The notes under the pieces: model-generated
Seen by the model: the letters and a program-made list of their open reading frames with translations, nothing else
Told to the model about the DNA's origin: nothing
Databases searched by the model: none
Shown here: positions 35,016-48,700 of the stretch, one piece after another
How the letters are laid out: every line of letters starts with the position of its first letter
How positions within the stretch are numbered: position 1 is the stretch's first letter
Program-made: the position numbers and the translations under genes
Assembly: GCF_032362555.1 (NCBI RefSeq)
Contig: NC_083510.1
Location: forward strand, 6,475,501-6,539,500
Length of the DNA stretch: 64,000 nt
DNA from: Amyelois transitella
Lineage: Eukaryota; Arthropoda; Insecta; Lepidoptera; Pyralidae
Reading direction: 5' to 3'

Positions 35016-37800
35016 TTACTTAGTTTAATGCGGAGTTTAAGGAGGAATTTTTTTCTATCACCGGAACTATATTAAAAAAGATACAAATAAAAATGGTGGA
35101 ATACGGACTATTCGTAAAAAAGATTTTTCTCCTCCCCAAATGATCCCGTTTAAAAGAATAGTCGTTGCTTGAATTACAGGTTGTTTACTGAGTTTATAAT
35201 TATCACTTTAATCAAAGTTAAGTCTGTATTAACATAATCATTGCGTTACTACATTTTTGAAACTAAATTGACTTAAGCATTATGATTTCATAAACAAACT
35301 ATGTTTGTTATTTTTTAGACAGTAGGTACCTAAGTATACTTCGTGAATTACAGAAATCGGAAAAATATTAGACATTTTCAGCATATAATACAGGACATAA
35401 ATCGAAAAATAGGAATATGTCTTCTGATTTCTTTGGTATTTTTTATTAATTTTTTATAAGAAAGATTAAGAAAATAAATCATTAAAAAAGGGAATAAATT
35501 ACTGATTTAGTAATTCAGATAAATATGATTTCGAAATAGCTTCCACTTCATAGCTTAATGAAAACAATATCTACTTAGCAAAACAAAAGTCGGCCCGTTG
35601 ACCGCAATTTTGAAATAACCAGCCTCATAAAGGACCATTACCCAAAACTTAACCGCAGTATACTATGACAATAGTTAGTTCAATAAAGAAAATTGCATAA
35701 TGCGTATTCATGAATGAATCTTTGCAGCTACCAGCTGAGATAGTATCTCCGCATGGTTTTGGCGGGAAACCCTTACCAGTTGAAACAGATCCGGCGCGTG
35801 CGCAACACGCGTCAGACAAAATCTAACCCGATGAGATCGCGAACGCGACGTTTTGTCTCCTAGTCTTTTTGTAAGAAAAATCTTTTAAATGGAAGTATTG
35901 AGGACACGCCTCATTTGCTATTGTACTGATTCTCATTGACGCAGTGTGACTATGCATTGTTACTTTATAAAAGAAGTGTTAGTTCTACTTTCTTAAGTAC
36001 ACCAAACAATCCCTGTGACTGAATTTTAAGTACCGATTTTAAAGTTAATTATACTTAAAAAGGTAATTTTGACGACTACAAAACTGGTTTAATTAGAGGC
36101 TTCAAAGGAAAATAATTCAGTGCATATTAATACTTGACCTTTGGGAGGTATGATAATATTACAATAAGATAACAATTTTAAATAACAAGACTAACATGCA
36201 ATAAAATATAAAAATATTAATTGATCTACATTGAAATAAAATTAATGAACTAACCAAATAAATTATAATTATTCATTTGTGGTTATCTGCAGTCATTATC
36301 ATTTAACATCACATGTCATTATTTGCATTCTAGGTCACTTGCATATTTCTTGTTCAAATTCCTTACAATAAATTTATGTCACTTGTATGAGAACAAAAAA
36401 GAATATTCATCTTCATTATTTCACTGTTTTTTAAGTAGGTATATGGAACATTTGTAAGGATTAGTTAATGGTAATATTGTTTAATGACAATGGGCTTTGT
36501 CTACAAATTGATTAATTCGATTGTTTGTCGTTGTTACAATTAAGATATTATAGTTTTATTTACCTTCCTCACTATTTCCTTGGTGAAAAACAAATTTTAA
36601 TAAAATTTAGGTTAGGTTATTGTTCTAAGACTCTTCTGATAAAATTTTTTAAATTTTTACTCTGAGTAACATTAAAAAAAATTAATCAATTTTAGAGTAC
36701 AATATGCTGCTGTAATAGGAATGTTGTTTCATTGTGATGAATTATAATATTTCATGAGAAATTAATGAGGAGAATACGACCGGTACACATAAGTTAAAAA
36801 TCGTGTCCAGGTAAAGGGACTTTTTATTTTCTTACTTGTTATTAAATTAAAATAAAAATAAATTATAATAAAAATTTGGCTTCATTATGTCTGAAGTCAC
36901 AAAAATATCCACATTAACTACGTTTTGCCATAACATTGAAATATATTCAACAGTTAGAAAACTCATAATTTAAAAAAGGAAATGCCTCAAATGGATTTGC
37001 TATATAAATATTAATACGTTTTAAAGTTCAATGAACCATTTATTCAAAATGAGCCAAAACAAGAGCATCCATTCAGATGAGTTCAATCCAATAGGACATT
37101 TAAGGAAATTTACATCTTATTGCAGCATTTTGTGTCGCAAAACAATTTTTTATCATTGTTGGACTAAATAAACGTTTTACTATAACAAAGGTATGAACTA
37201 CTCGTATGTCTTAACATTTTAATATAGTACAGTAATATTATAGAGATCATTTACCAATTATATATCTTTCAGTGTTTAAAAAACATGAAAACAATTGTTT
37301 GAACATTATTATATCAATATATAAACGAACACCCCAGTCACCTCTCCATTAGAATGTATCTGGGACAACGTTAGGAGGAAGATAAAGACGTACCTATACT
37401 ACAATACATACATATACTAAGGGCATCATAAATCCTAGGATAAGTCATAAAGTTTTGGCTGTTACTGAATTTTCGACAATGTATCAACCTTAATTTTATA
37501 AATAATTTAAAAAACACGTTGCTTGTGAATGATACAGGGTTAATTAGATTATCAAGTATTTTCTAAACACTTCAATCAAGCTGCCGCTACCATATAAAGC
37601 AACGTTTCATTGCATATTCGTCAAAAAACTGATTTATGCGTGGTTAACCACTCAATTTAGACTGTCGATGTTTTAATTACCTGGTTTATTGATGATAGGT
37701 ATTTCTCGGAAATTAAAAAGCGATATATTTTTAATCAGACATCAGGAATGAATTGGAGGGCAATAAAAATGACGCATTTCATTAATCTTTAGATATCGCC
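35016..37800. other. Intergenic, no gene supported
   Basis: AT-rich. One CpG-dense patch at 35790-35876 contains an AGACAAAA/TTTTGTCT inverted pair (35814-35861). A TATAAAAG near 35967 leads to no coding frame that I can support. Confidence 0.5.
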
Positions 37801-37804
37801 AACC

Positions 37805-37905
37805 TACTGTAGAGGAGTCCATGGTGCGTCTATGACCACGATCTTGGATTGGGTCAGTCAAATTTTAACACGAAGCTACTCTCGCCTATGCTCCACGATC
37901 TTTCC
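37805..37905 (-). repeat. Family B SINE tail
   Basis: GACCACGATCTTGGATTGGG, GTCAGTCAAATTTTAACACG and AAGCTACTCTCGCC on the + strand are the reverse complement of the family B tail. The 96-codon frame at 37832-38122 starts in it and is not a gene. Confidence 0.55.
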
Positions 37906-38981
37906 AAGGGAATATAAAATGTTGGATAATGGTTACACATCCAGCGTTTTTTTAATATTCGATAAATGTACAGACAAAACCGTCGGTTCCATGGATTCAA
38001 TGGCATTTGGCGTGCAAAAAATCATGTCGTCATGGCCGCCAAGTGAGGATTTTAGAAAATTATTACGAAAGGCTAAAGTATCAATCAAAGGCTATTTATT
38101 TATAATTATGAGTCACTTTTAAAACAAGACTTCCTTTTACACACATTATCTTTTTTTAACAAAACTGTGAATTAAGTTTTAAATGTCGCAGTATTCTCAG
38201 GTCATATATTTTAAACATCCTAATTTAGTATAATTTTTTCTCGCACTTTTTTATCCTTAAAGGAGAAATATAGTAGTCACTAGTTTTTGGCCGCGGCTCC
38301 GCTCGCACACATTAATTCTTCTCAGTACTCTAAACTATGTTTGGATAAAATTTAATGAATAATCGGTGAAGATAAAGCGTGAAGAAGTAACTAGTACATA
38401 CTTTTACACCTTTAATAACATAAGGACGGATATGGATAGTATCTTTTAATTTGGCGTAAGAAAAACACCAATGTCGCATTGGTCGATACTTATACAAAAG
38501 TTATGTTTAGACCAATATATTGGATTCATGTCATTTCACATTACCCAATAAAGCAACAAGTAACATAACAATACTCGTATTTATATCGATTCTGATTCCG
38601 AGATCGCGGAGGAAATAACTGCAGTGTAGAAACCACAAATACCACGCTTCTACTAGCTTTATCAAGTTTCATATTCAAGCTTCCCGTTTTATCGTATTTT
38701 CAAATAGGAAAAATGTGTCGTACAATCATGTTACCTATCGTTTATTATTTAAATTTTTAATTGCAAATTGTTATAGTTATAACAAATCCCCAAGTTTTCA
38801 CTCAAGTTAAGAGAACGTAGACGACACTCATAAAATTAATTCACGCTCTTATTAAAAACGCCATAAGGTAATGAAAAATAAAGTAACATAATTGTTTTAT
38901 AAGTTGTTTTATTCCTTTCCAGTAAACAATAATATCTAGGCACACAGGAGCACTGACCAAACTGGTATATTACATTATTGA

Positions 38982-39197
38982 TTGTCTGATATTACACAAC
39001 TGCGCAGTTTTTGGCATACACCACATATGGAACATACTCATAATAGGTACAAATACGGAGGTTTCATAGTCATGCATTCTATTAGTAATGAAATGACACC
39101 TATCACCGTCATACATCAATCTCGTCAATATCAAGTGACTTATTGTTATTCAGGGAACGATGCCAATTTCACTATCGTTGAGTGTCCCATTGCGTGA
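38982..39197 (+). pseudogene. Possible degenerate RR-like exon
   Basis: A 71-codon frame without an upstream ATG (a stop lies directly before it) contains YKYGGFI and later RQYQVTYCYSGNDANFTIVE. The QYQVTY-x(8)-NF spacing loosely recalls the end of an RR domain. There is no signal peptide or convincing splice pair. It may be chance. The surrounding 37906-40438 shows nothing else. Confidence 0.15.
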
Positions 39198-40438
39198 ACA
39201 CTTTCTAGTATTGTAAACATTACCTTTATTACTTTAATAATTAAGAAATAAAGAAGTAATTTTATGTATGAATGTACCTCTGGAGTAAAAATTAGGCTTG
39301 AAAGAAATCAAACATATCAATATAAAAAACGTTCATATTTGTAAAATTGTACAACACAATCAATCATAGGTACCTATTCAGCGATTTAGTGTTTATGTTT
39401 AGGTAGGTAAACATTTTACACGTTTTTGCAAAATTAATGAACCTTTGAACATCTCTCAAAATAAAAAATCCTGACTTTCTGACATTAATTTAGAGAACCT
39501 TCCAAAAAGCTTTTGTATATAATAACCTTGATGGTGTTACAATTAATATTTCGCATAAGAATTATTCATACTTCCACATCAAGGTCAGCATGACGATGTC
39601 AACAAGCATGCATGCCGCTTTAATGGTGCACCCACGCTTAACCTTGGCTAAAATATGGAGCAGTAATTTTATTAATAAACGTATGTTCTTTTTTCATAAA
39701 CAGATTAAAATCTTCCAGGAGATTTATACACGAGGAAAGGAATATAATTAATAACCTTAATGTTTTATTTTAGGTCGCTTCGGGGATGAAAAATGCTTAA
39801 ACAAGAATTGCTATTGTTGGTAAGTAATATCTGAAATATTTTTGATTTGTTTTTTTTTTAATTAGGTCAATAATAACTTGAAACCAGTCCTATCACTTTA
39901 AAATTATAAATGTCCATTTCAGTAGTGATGTTACTTATCATACCTGTATATCACAATTTGCAACAATCCAATCATCCAAAGAAGTGAGTTTATGGTCAAC
40001 TTACAGTTTCTATTTTATATTATCTCATAGCTTATTAACGTGTGGTAATGGACCGGAAAATTTTAATCGAATGTCTAGCATTACATAGGCTTCTTAGTTT
40101 CCTGTCTGTAGAATCTTTTCATGCGTGATGTAATTTCTCACTCACGAAATTTCACTTTTTGTTTAGACATATAATCGCTAAGTACCTCTTTCGTACAATG
40201 TTTATGCGGTAAGGTCTAATAAGTGGTTGCTTTTATAATACATACTAATTTGATTTCCCACGCCTTGTAAAATCCTTCGCGTTGTGTTTGTACTAAACGA
40301 ATGTTATGTCAACCTTAATGAAATGTGCGAGTCATTTCATCTGGAACATTGTAAATAAATTGAAAAATCTTTACAATATCTTATAAATTTATACTTATTT
40401 CTTTAACATATCTTATATATTTTGGGATTATTTTTATA

Positions 40439-40588
40439 GGCGATGGGCTAGCAACCTATCAATATTTGAATCTCAATTCCATCATAAAGACATACAGCTG
40501 AACGTGACCTTTCAGTCATTTCAAAACTTTGCAGGGTAGGCCCCGCAAGGGATAGATCTAGACGTAATTATATGGATGTATGTATGGA
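40439..40588 (+). repeat. Family A SINE-like element, 3' half
   Basis: GGCGATGGGCTAGCAACCTA, TTTGAATCTCAATTCCATC, CAGCTGAACGTGACCTTTC and CCCCGCAAGGGATAGATC, then GTATGTATGG. Confidence 0.75.
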
Positions 40589-41749
40589 AAATAAATAAAA
40601 ATTAACACTTGTTCTTTTACTAAAATATAAAAGTTGTTTTAGAATTTTTTTTCTCTGGAGACCTTGCTACATTGCCGTACGGCCTGCATATTTTTTGACA
40701 AATATAGGTTATAAATGTGTTCCAAGGAAACATAAAGAGATAGTTAAATTTACCGTACATATATTGTTCAATATCATTTCCTTTCAATTCACCTATAAAA
40801 ATTTTATTTTCAACTTATTTTAACACACAAACTAAATAATCGCAAATTTAAAGATCACATGGCGTATATTTTCAACCAATAACATTTAATACTAAGTAAT
40901 CGCGACAGATCTTGCAATTATTTTAAACGCAAATTAATATTGTTTGGTAATTATAATCCTTCTACATATGCAAAAATATCTTGTACTTTAGCCACCGCGT
41001 TGCAATATCAGTCAAACGGTACCAATCCTTCTATCCTGAACACAGAAGCAATCACACAGTGTTTTGGTGCCCAACCAGCTCTTTGCTCTGTTTTATCGTT
41101 GAGTTCTTTGAGAGTGAAAGTGGACAGTGCTCCAATGTTTACAGTATTGAATCAGAATTACGTACAGGACTCGTTCTACTTCGTAAACCAATTTCATCAT
41201 CGCATGCTCCAAGCAATAGTTCTTATTTCGGATATACGTATGTTTGGAGATTATATAGTATAGTGCACACGCGTTCTTACAAACAAAAACGTAAAAACGT
41301 TTACATATTTTTGTTGACTTCATAAATCCCATGTTTATGTTCCAAAGAAAATATCCCATATTGATTACAAAAAATTAAATAGAAATTCTTCCTCTACGTA
41401 TCTAATTATAATTACAATTCATTATGGAAAATTCCTAAGGAGCGAATAGCTGAAACTTGTACCTATAATATATCGATTTTATAAGTTCTACATTTGATAT
41501 AATTAACCGAGATATGGTACAAGATCAAACAATAGCATTGCAAAAAGTGAACATTACGATTACCAGCTCGGAAGTACCTCATAGTACCGTTGTAAACAAT
41601 ACGCATTCTTGTGGGATTGTTTAATCCAACAAGAAAATCGAATTACATGCGACTTTCATGATGACGGTATAAAGATAGATTAACTTAAGGTATTTCACGT
41701 GTATTTTATACAATCTTCTATCAACCTTCCAATACCTCTGAATCTTAGT
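40589..41749. other. Stretch with overlapping open frames, no gene assigned
   Basis: Frames of 107 and 114 codons on + (40940-41325) and 88 codons on - (41093-41359) overlap in a stop-poor segment. None contains a motif I recognise, so I cannot say which, if any, is real. Confidence 0.4.
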
Positions 41750-41855
41750 TCCATCAATAAGCCATCCAGCTTTATGTGGCCTTCAATTTTTGACTATTGG
41801 TTCTGTCCACACCTTAACGGATAAAGAAGTGAAGAGAGATGTGTATGTATGTATT
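41750..41855 (+). repeat. Family A tail, degraded
   Basis: CCATCCAGCTTTATGTGGCC, GTTCTGTCCACACCTTAACG and GTGTATGTATGTAT follow the family order with many substitutions. Confidence 0.5.
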
Positions 41856-42821
41856 TCTGATATGGGTAAAGGTAGGTAAGCATATAATTTTACAACCTTC
41901 ATCATGCGCCGCCGTGTCGCCGCTCCACCCGAGTTCCAGAGTCAAATGGAGGAATGGAAAAGTCAGGTCATTACAGGGAGACTGCCGTCTAACCTCCAAA
42001 AATCCATTGACTAGTTCAGGTAATGAATAGACAATCAATTTCCTTGGGCAAGTTTCTGTAAGATCATTATTTTAAAGAGTTTTTCAACAATATACTTTAT
42101 TAAATATTAGTCTTCGTATTAACAGTTTATTTATTATACTTACATTGTGTAAATAAACTTTGTTGAAATATTTGAATATTCATTTTCAAGTGTTTAACAT
42201 TTAGTTGCATCGTCGTAATTAGTAGGATTAATTTCCTAGAAGTAGACATTTACTAAAATAAACCTGTTTTTAAAATAAGCACATACTGATTTAAATAAAT
42301 ACCTATACCATAATAAGAATAACAAACTTTTCGAAAATGTAAAAACCTAACATTTAATACCTTCATTTTTTTAGAAGGAAATATTGCTGTTTATTCTTAA
42401 GCCATTGGGTTTTCAATTGCGTTTGTAATGTGATTGTCACTGTAAAAAAGGTTTTATACTTTTTTTACATAATTTGATTTCATGTCATTCCTCTTTCATA
42501 CCTTTTGGCTTATTTTCCATTTTGTTAAACCATACCTGCTAGAACAAATCTTATTATAAATGAGCTTACAATAACAACCTTTATTAGAAAATTAAATATA
42601 AAATACAATATTTTGCAATGGCTAATATTTAAGACAAACTAACCAATATTCGAGATTATAGGTTATCATATAGTGGCCACCTCTTGCTCCATAGAAACCT
42701 CGGTTAGACAAAAGGGAATGTGGAGCGAATTATCGGACTGCTAACTGACGGTTGTGTAACATTTCGACAAACCAGGGCTGTCTACAGATAAACGGCTGAG
42801 ACATAACGGAGATAAAATACA

Positions 42822-43000
42822 TATAAAAGTGATATGTGCAAATTATCCTTAGCTTAATGATACTCTATAAAGACTATGTCTATCTTATATTTAGTCTGTA
42901 ATAATGATTCTGAATTTTATCTGAATTATCTACGTGCATATCAAGTCCCAGAATATTCAGCTGAAAGGGTTCCGCTAAATATTGGTGCACAGAAATGCAA
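42822..43000 (+). CDS. Candidate first exon with TATA box
   Basis: TATAAAAG at 42822-42829 is followed, 47 bp on, by an ATG (42876) opening a frame of 41 codons plus two bases that ends exactly at a GTAAGT donor (43001). The peptide begins MSILYLVCNNDSEFYLNYLR and continues to NIGAQKC. It has no signal peptide and I do not recognise it. No following exon was identified. Confidence 0.25.
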
Positions 43001-43898
43001 GTAAGTACAGTAATATTTAAAATTCCTTAAGAGCCTTCTTTTGTAAATATTTATTTAGTGCAGCGTTTTCTTGTTGATTGATATATTTTTAAATTATACA
43101 CATTTGTGGCTTCTAAAAGCTTTAATTTATAGCAGTCTATTTTCAGAATTTATTAAAGATAAAATATGCTAGATGAAGTAGCCCTTTAGTGTTCGAGGTA
43201 GGTACTCTTGACCCAAGCAAATGTAGCAAACAGCCCACTGGTGCGGGTTACTCTTACATGGGCCATTAAAATACACCCACTAATTTTACATAAAAGTCGG
43301 ATCTATGGACGCAATAACCTAAATTTGGATGTAAACATTTAGAGATCCATCCGTAAATATTCTTATGGCTTAACATAAATTGATGTGAAATTTTATATAA
43401 CCTATCTTGTTCATATCTTTAAAACTGTAATATAATCTCCCCTCGCTGAAATCCTTGCTATAATTATAACTATTATTATGTTATTAGAATAATATTAATT
43501 CAGATTTTCTACGGAACACACCTAATATGCATCCTACTACCATTTACGTTTCATCCGTTGTTATGTAAGAAATCTATGTCTGATAGATTTATTTTGTGTC
43601 AAAACATTAGTATATTAGGCATTTTATTATGGCATCTATTACCTAACGACATGTTATGTTATGAATTAATATTTAAATAATAAAAGTCAATATATAACGT
43701 TTACTTTTATATGTAGGTTATAAAAATAACATTACAAATATTTTAAAATATTTATTTCAACGTTATAGCAATAAATTGTACAGTTGTGTAAGTTTTGTCT
43801 ATATTTCTACATTCTAAAATGGCTGATTAGGTCTGTTCATGTTTATTTTTATCTAAGTACATTTAAGAATTATGAATCTACTGGAGAATTAGCTTGGT

Positions 43899-43985
43899 GC
43901 ATGTGGTTGAAGAAAAATAAATATGCAAAAGTCGGGGCTAATGGAAAGATGTGATCTCTACCTACCCCTCTAGTAAAGAAGCGTT
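43899..43985 (+). repeat. Family R LINE 3' tail, degraded
   Basis: GTGCATGTGGTTGAAGAAAA, TATGCAAAAGTCGGGGCTAA and TCTCTACCTACCCCTCTAG; the terminal repeat is lost. Unassigned coding-like patches follow at 44497-44690 and 44942-45133 (- strand). Confidence 0.6.
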
Positions 43986-45639
43986 AAAATTTCTTGAACC
44001 TTGTTCCATGCACAAATAAAAGAAGAGCTCATTCATTCATTACGTGTTTAAAGACTCACGCACTTTCGTTTCACTTGCTTATCAGTGTTAGCTCAGATAA
44101 TATTCATGCTATGACATCTCAAAGAAAAACGAAGGTACACCTGGGTGAAACTTCAGTCTTAACGCAACAGGCGAATACTCTCATGGTCACTGTTTTTATG
44201 TAAAACTTTAAGTACAGACCTTAACGAAATTACACTTGAATTTTAGTAACAAAAAAGGTAATTAATTTTTTTTTCTTGCTTTTTAGCCATAATGCAAATA
44301 ATCCTATTGACAAATAAAGAAAAAAGTTACCTAAAAAAAGACCTATGCTAACTCATTTTATATAAGATTAGCTTTACTTAGTTCATTATCTCATAACCGA
44401 TGTGCCTTTATAATAATAAGAAAATAAAATAACGAATTTTTTTAAAGTACTTTAATTTCACATATACATTTTCATACTAATTGTTATGTTTTAAAATTAA
44501 GTATGTAGGTACGAAAAGTATATCAGTTTAATAGCGCAACTTAAAAAAATTAAGAAATCCTGTGTATTTCTAAAATAAATATTGTTCAACGAATCGCTGC
44601 CACAGCTCGTAGTGTCCAAATTAAAGCAATGACCGTCAAATGTCGGTCTAGGTCGCAGTGTTTGGTGATTGGTATAAATTTTCATTAAAAGCGTTTTTAA
44701 GTGAATGTACTCGAAGTGAAAAGCAAATATTTATTATATAACACCATCTGTATGCAATTTTGATAATCGGCACGTTACTTGACTTTTGTGCAGTGTAATG
44801 CAAAAATAAGAGGTAGGTATAGGACGTAAAATCAGTGAATTTTATAATACTACTTCAATTAAATCAATTATGAATAATATAAAATGTGTTCCTTGTATAA
44901 CTTAATAATACAAACTGCTTGCATTAGTCCCGGTTTCATCCTCACCTGAAGACTGGACCAGGGTTTTCGGCAATAATTACTATTTTATCTTGATAACAAT
45001 ATAACAATACAAGCCAGTTAGAAGGTTGCGTCTTAGACCAAACTTTGCATCTTGCAAAACAAACGCACCTACAGCAAGTAAGGGACTTTGAAAGAATGCT
45101 GACAAGGTCACCCACATGCTCACCAGACATCAAATCCAGTTTAATGATACCTATTCAAAATAGAAAGTGAATAAATAATAAAACAGTAAAAAAATCTGTA
45201 CATTGAATAACTTAAGCTACATAAAAACTAAATTAGGCGATGAAGAAACAGTACTGGAATAGGATTTTGAAAAATAAAAAAATATATATTTTCTTATGAT
45301 GTATAAAATTCGTAAATTTGAAATACCTGATGCAGCACTACGATGGTCTAGCTAAACTATAAGAAACATTGAAATGACACCTTATCAGAAATTGTTCAGC
45401 CACGTGAATGAAGTTGTAAGCAAGTGAAACAATAATGAGAAAAGCAGGTGGCGTTCGTGGTGGAAACTGCACGCAGGAACTAACCATTTATAACACTTAG
45501 TAAATAGGACAGAAAACATGGCTTCTTGCGATAGATGACAACGGAGTCAAGGCTAGCACCACAGCACCCATCTGGACAAATAATCATGAACACGCGATAG
45601 TACTTACCAATTAAACAAATAATAGAAATAAATAAAAGA

Positions 45640-45790
45640 TACCTGGTTTTACAAAGGTTTCGGAGGTCAGATGGAAGTCGCTTCGTGCAAAAACCTGACT
45701 CATTCAATCTAAAACCCATTGTCACGGGCGTATCCCGGGCTCCTCTCCTGAGGTGAGGATGTAAATGAGACTACAACCAGGAGGAAGATA
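45640..45790 (+). repeat. Family B SINE tail
   Basis: TTTACAAAGGTTTCGGAGGT, CAGATGGAAGTCGCTTCGTG, AAAAACCTGACTCATTCAAT and CCCGGGCTCCTCTCCTGAG, ending CAACCAGGAGGAAGA. Confidence 0.75.
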
Positions 45791-48700
45791 CCTGGTTTAC
45801 AAAGGAACCACCTATAAAACATAGTAGTCTCTCCGCTTCTTTTTCTTTGTCCTACGGCGCAGAACTCAGAATATGCTTGTTTGCTTGGACTTTCAGTATG
45901 TTAATTGTGTTTAATAGATAATTAATTTTATTAAAGAAAATTGAAAAGGTTTACTAAACTATTTACTCTATTACGTTATGATAGTTATAGAAATACGCGA
46001 GGAACTAGTAGCATTTTATCCATCAAATCCATTTGAATCTATTCAAAACATTTGGCATTGAACATTTAGAAGCAAATATAATACAAGTAGATAACCATAA
46101 TATTAAACATTGTAATACGCTCTTTTTAAAATTAATGCTATTTATCACATTGGTTCGCGGTTGATAAAGAGTAATACCTACAACAAAAACCAGGGATTAC
46201 ACACATAATGAATATTTATTTATACAAGGCTTCCTTCAGAAGTACCTATTTTCGATCAACTTACATGACAGTAATAATTTATTATCGTCCACAAAATAAT
46301 CTCATCGAAATAACTTAATTCAATTATGTCGTGGTGTATGCTGTCTTTTATGCTATTAAACACAACAACTGGATATATGCGAGCGAATGAAGAGACAAAT
46401 ACGATTAAGACTTATGTGCGTTTACATATTTAAATATGAAAGACTTAAGCATCATACCTTGTAAATGACCTGTTGTTCACCCTTGCCTCAATTTTGTATG
46501 CGATCCTCTTCTTGTCCAACCTGGAAGCAGGAAGACGAAGAAGGAGGACAAGCTAGAAGAGATCCCACTTAGGGATAACCCCGCCTCTGTAATGTACTTC
46601 TATTTTATAATTATATTTGTGTGGGCGAAATGTCCGTTAATTCACAATTTCTGGGCTTAAAAACAGGAAAATATTTTGTATTTGTCATAATTGGCATGGC
46701 AATTGAAAACAAGATAAAAGAAAAACATGTGGGAGTCATATTGTTTTTCAGAATAAACAATTCTTATCAATGACATACCTATTTAGTTTGATTAATATAA
46801 ATCTGAATAAAATACCATACTTTATCTATAGTTTTCAGTGATCGGTATAAACCATTAATAATCGACAATTACAAAAGTGATAGCAGAAAATGTCTTGTAA
46901 AGAATATTAAAGCAATAAAAAAATACAAGTCTACATTGAGATAAATAGAATACTTGCAACCAAGCTAAATGTATTTCCACAAAACCAGTGACCACATATT
47001 TCAGTAATATCGAAATAGCTCTGATTTCTTCATAGTCCCAAAAACATAATCCACACATACATATCTCGCAACAAGTCATTGAAAAAATAACAAAATCACA
47101 TTTATAATTGTAATCTGACATTTTTAGCCGCAATATTCTTATTTCTATCTCGAGGAAAGACAATGTTATCGGCAAGTGACACGACCCCGGCGGAGGTCAA
47201 TTCCCAACAATACCGACCATGTTTAGAAAATTTAGTCATCTGCGCCTGCGCTGGTGTTCAAGGCTCTATAGTGAGAACCGCATCTCAATGTCACAAATAG
47301 ATCTAATGATAAGCACACACACGCGGTGTCAAATACTGCACAACAAATTGGGCATTTAATTTATTAACCTTGAATAAACTGATTGTAAATATTGTTCAAA
47401 GCCGTAATGAAAATTGATATATTATGCAATTTACTGTCATTGGATAGCGATACTTCCTGATGTCTTCGAATTGTTTTGTACCTATAGTATTGTTTTATAT
47501 AAGAAGGAAATAGGTAATAGCCTAACCAAAAATCCTTTATTAAATTAATAATAAAATAGAAAAGGAATAGTCAACAATCATAAATGACTCTCTTCCACTA
47601 AATAGCAATAAAATCAAAAATGCCTTGCTACAGAAGCCATGTAAGATTTTATAAAAAACATCGACACAAATTCATTCTGAAACATTGTCATGGTTTTAAA
47701 TCTTAGATTAAGTTATACCTTGATCTGATGCGGTTCATTGCGACAACGAGGTCATGTAGTTCAAATCGTTGTCATTCATTACCATTACAATAATAGTTAG
47801 GTATAAAATGTATCGGTTTCCTCATCAGTAATTTGATTTATTAACCGGGGCGTTGTGGTTGCACACATCGCGGTCTCAGAGGCATTGCCAAATTACTATC
47901 GGTATGATAGTATTTCTAATATAGATAGTATCGCAAGTATTGGAGCAAGTAAGAACAAGGGTATTGTGATTGCAAGATCAGACGCTGTGTGGATTGTACA
48001 CGATCTTTATATATTGCGGCAAAAAGAAACTTTAGAACCTATAGAAAAAAATCAGTTTATAAGAGAATGCTTAAACAAACAGCTCTCCGGTATTTTTTTT
48101 TATTCCAGAGGGAAGAAACAAGTCACCAGATCCCACCTCAAGAGAGTATAAAAAGCTGTAGAGGGAAAGATTATTTCTTGCAGAAACAGGATCGATTTTA
48201 TAACCGTACATTCCTTCGTCGTTACCTCTTCCTACCCTTGACGTGGGGTTTGCCCACAGTATGTATTTTTTTTCCAATTGGTTCCATCGCTTATAATCTA
48301 ACTAGTTACTCCATTTGTTACTCATACTTTAACCTTTTTTTAATAGTACCATGAGAGTGTAAGGTCGCCCATACACAAGGAAGTTTCAATCGAAACCGCA
48401 ATGAAAACGAAAGTAACGAAAATTACGTGTAGTAACAGCGTCTGCTGATGCGTTCCAATCGGCTAGTGTTGTGATCCGGTAGTTCATTCCTTTTCGTTCC
48501 TTTCCCTTTCCTTATAACCAGGTATTGCATACCTAACGAGAATTACTTATTTCCTTTTCCTCAATCAACATTAGATATCCTGACACTTGTCCATTGCAGC
48601 GTATTCTATCAAGAGGACCCGGATTTCATCTATGTTCATGATCAAGGAATGATCCATATCGTGACCAACCCATAACAGGTAATTTTAAGGGGTTAATGCA

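Noticed and set aside
40940..41359. Three overlapping 88-114 codon frames as a gene
   Set aside because: No frame shows a domain, signal peptide or splice context; a stop-poor segment can arise by chance in 64 kb.
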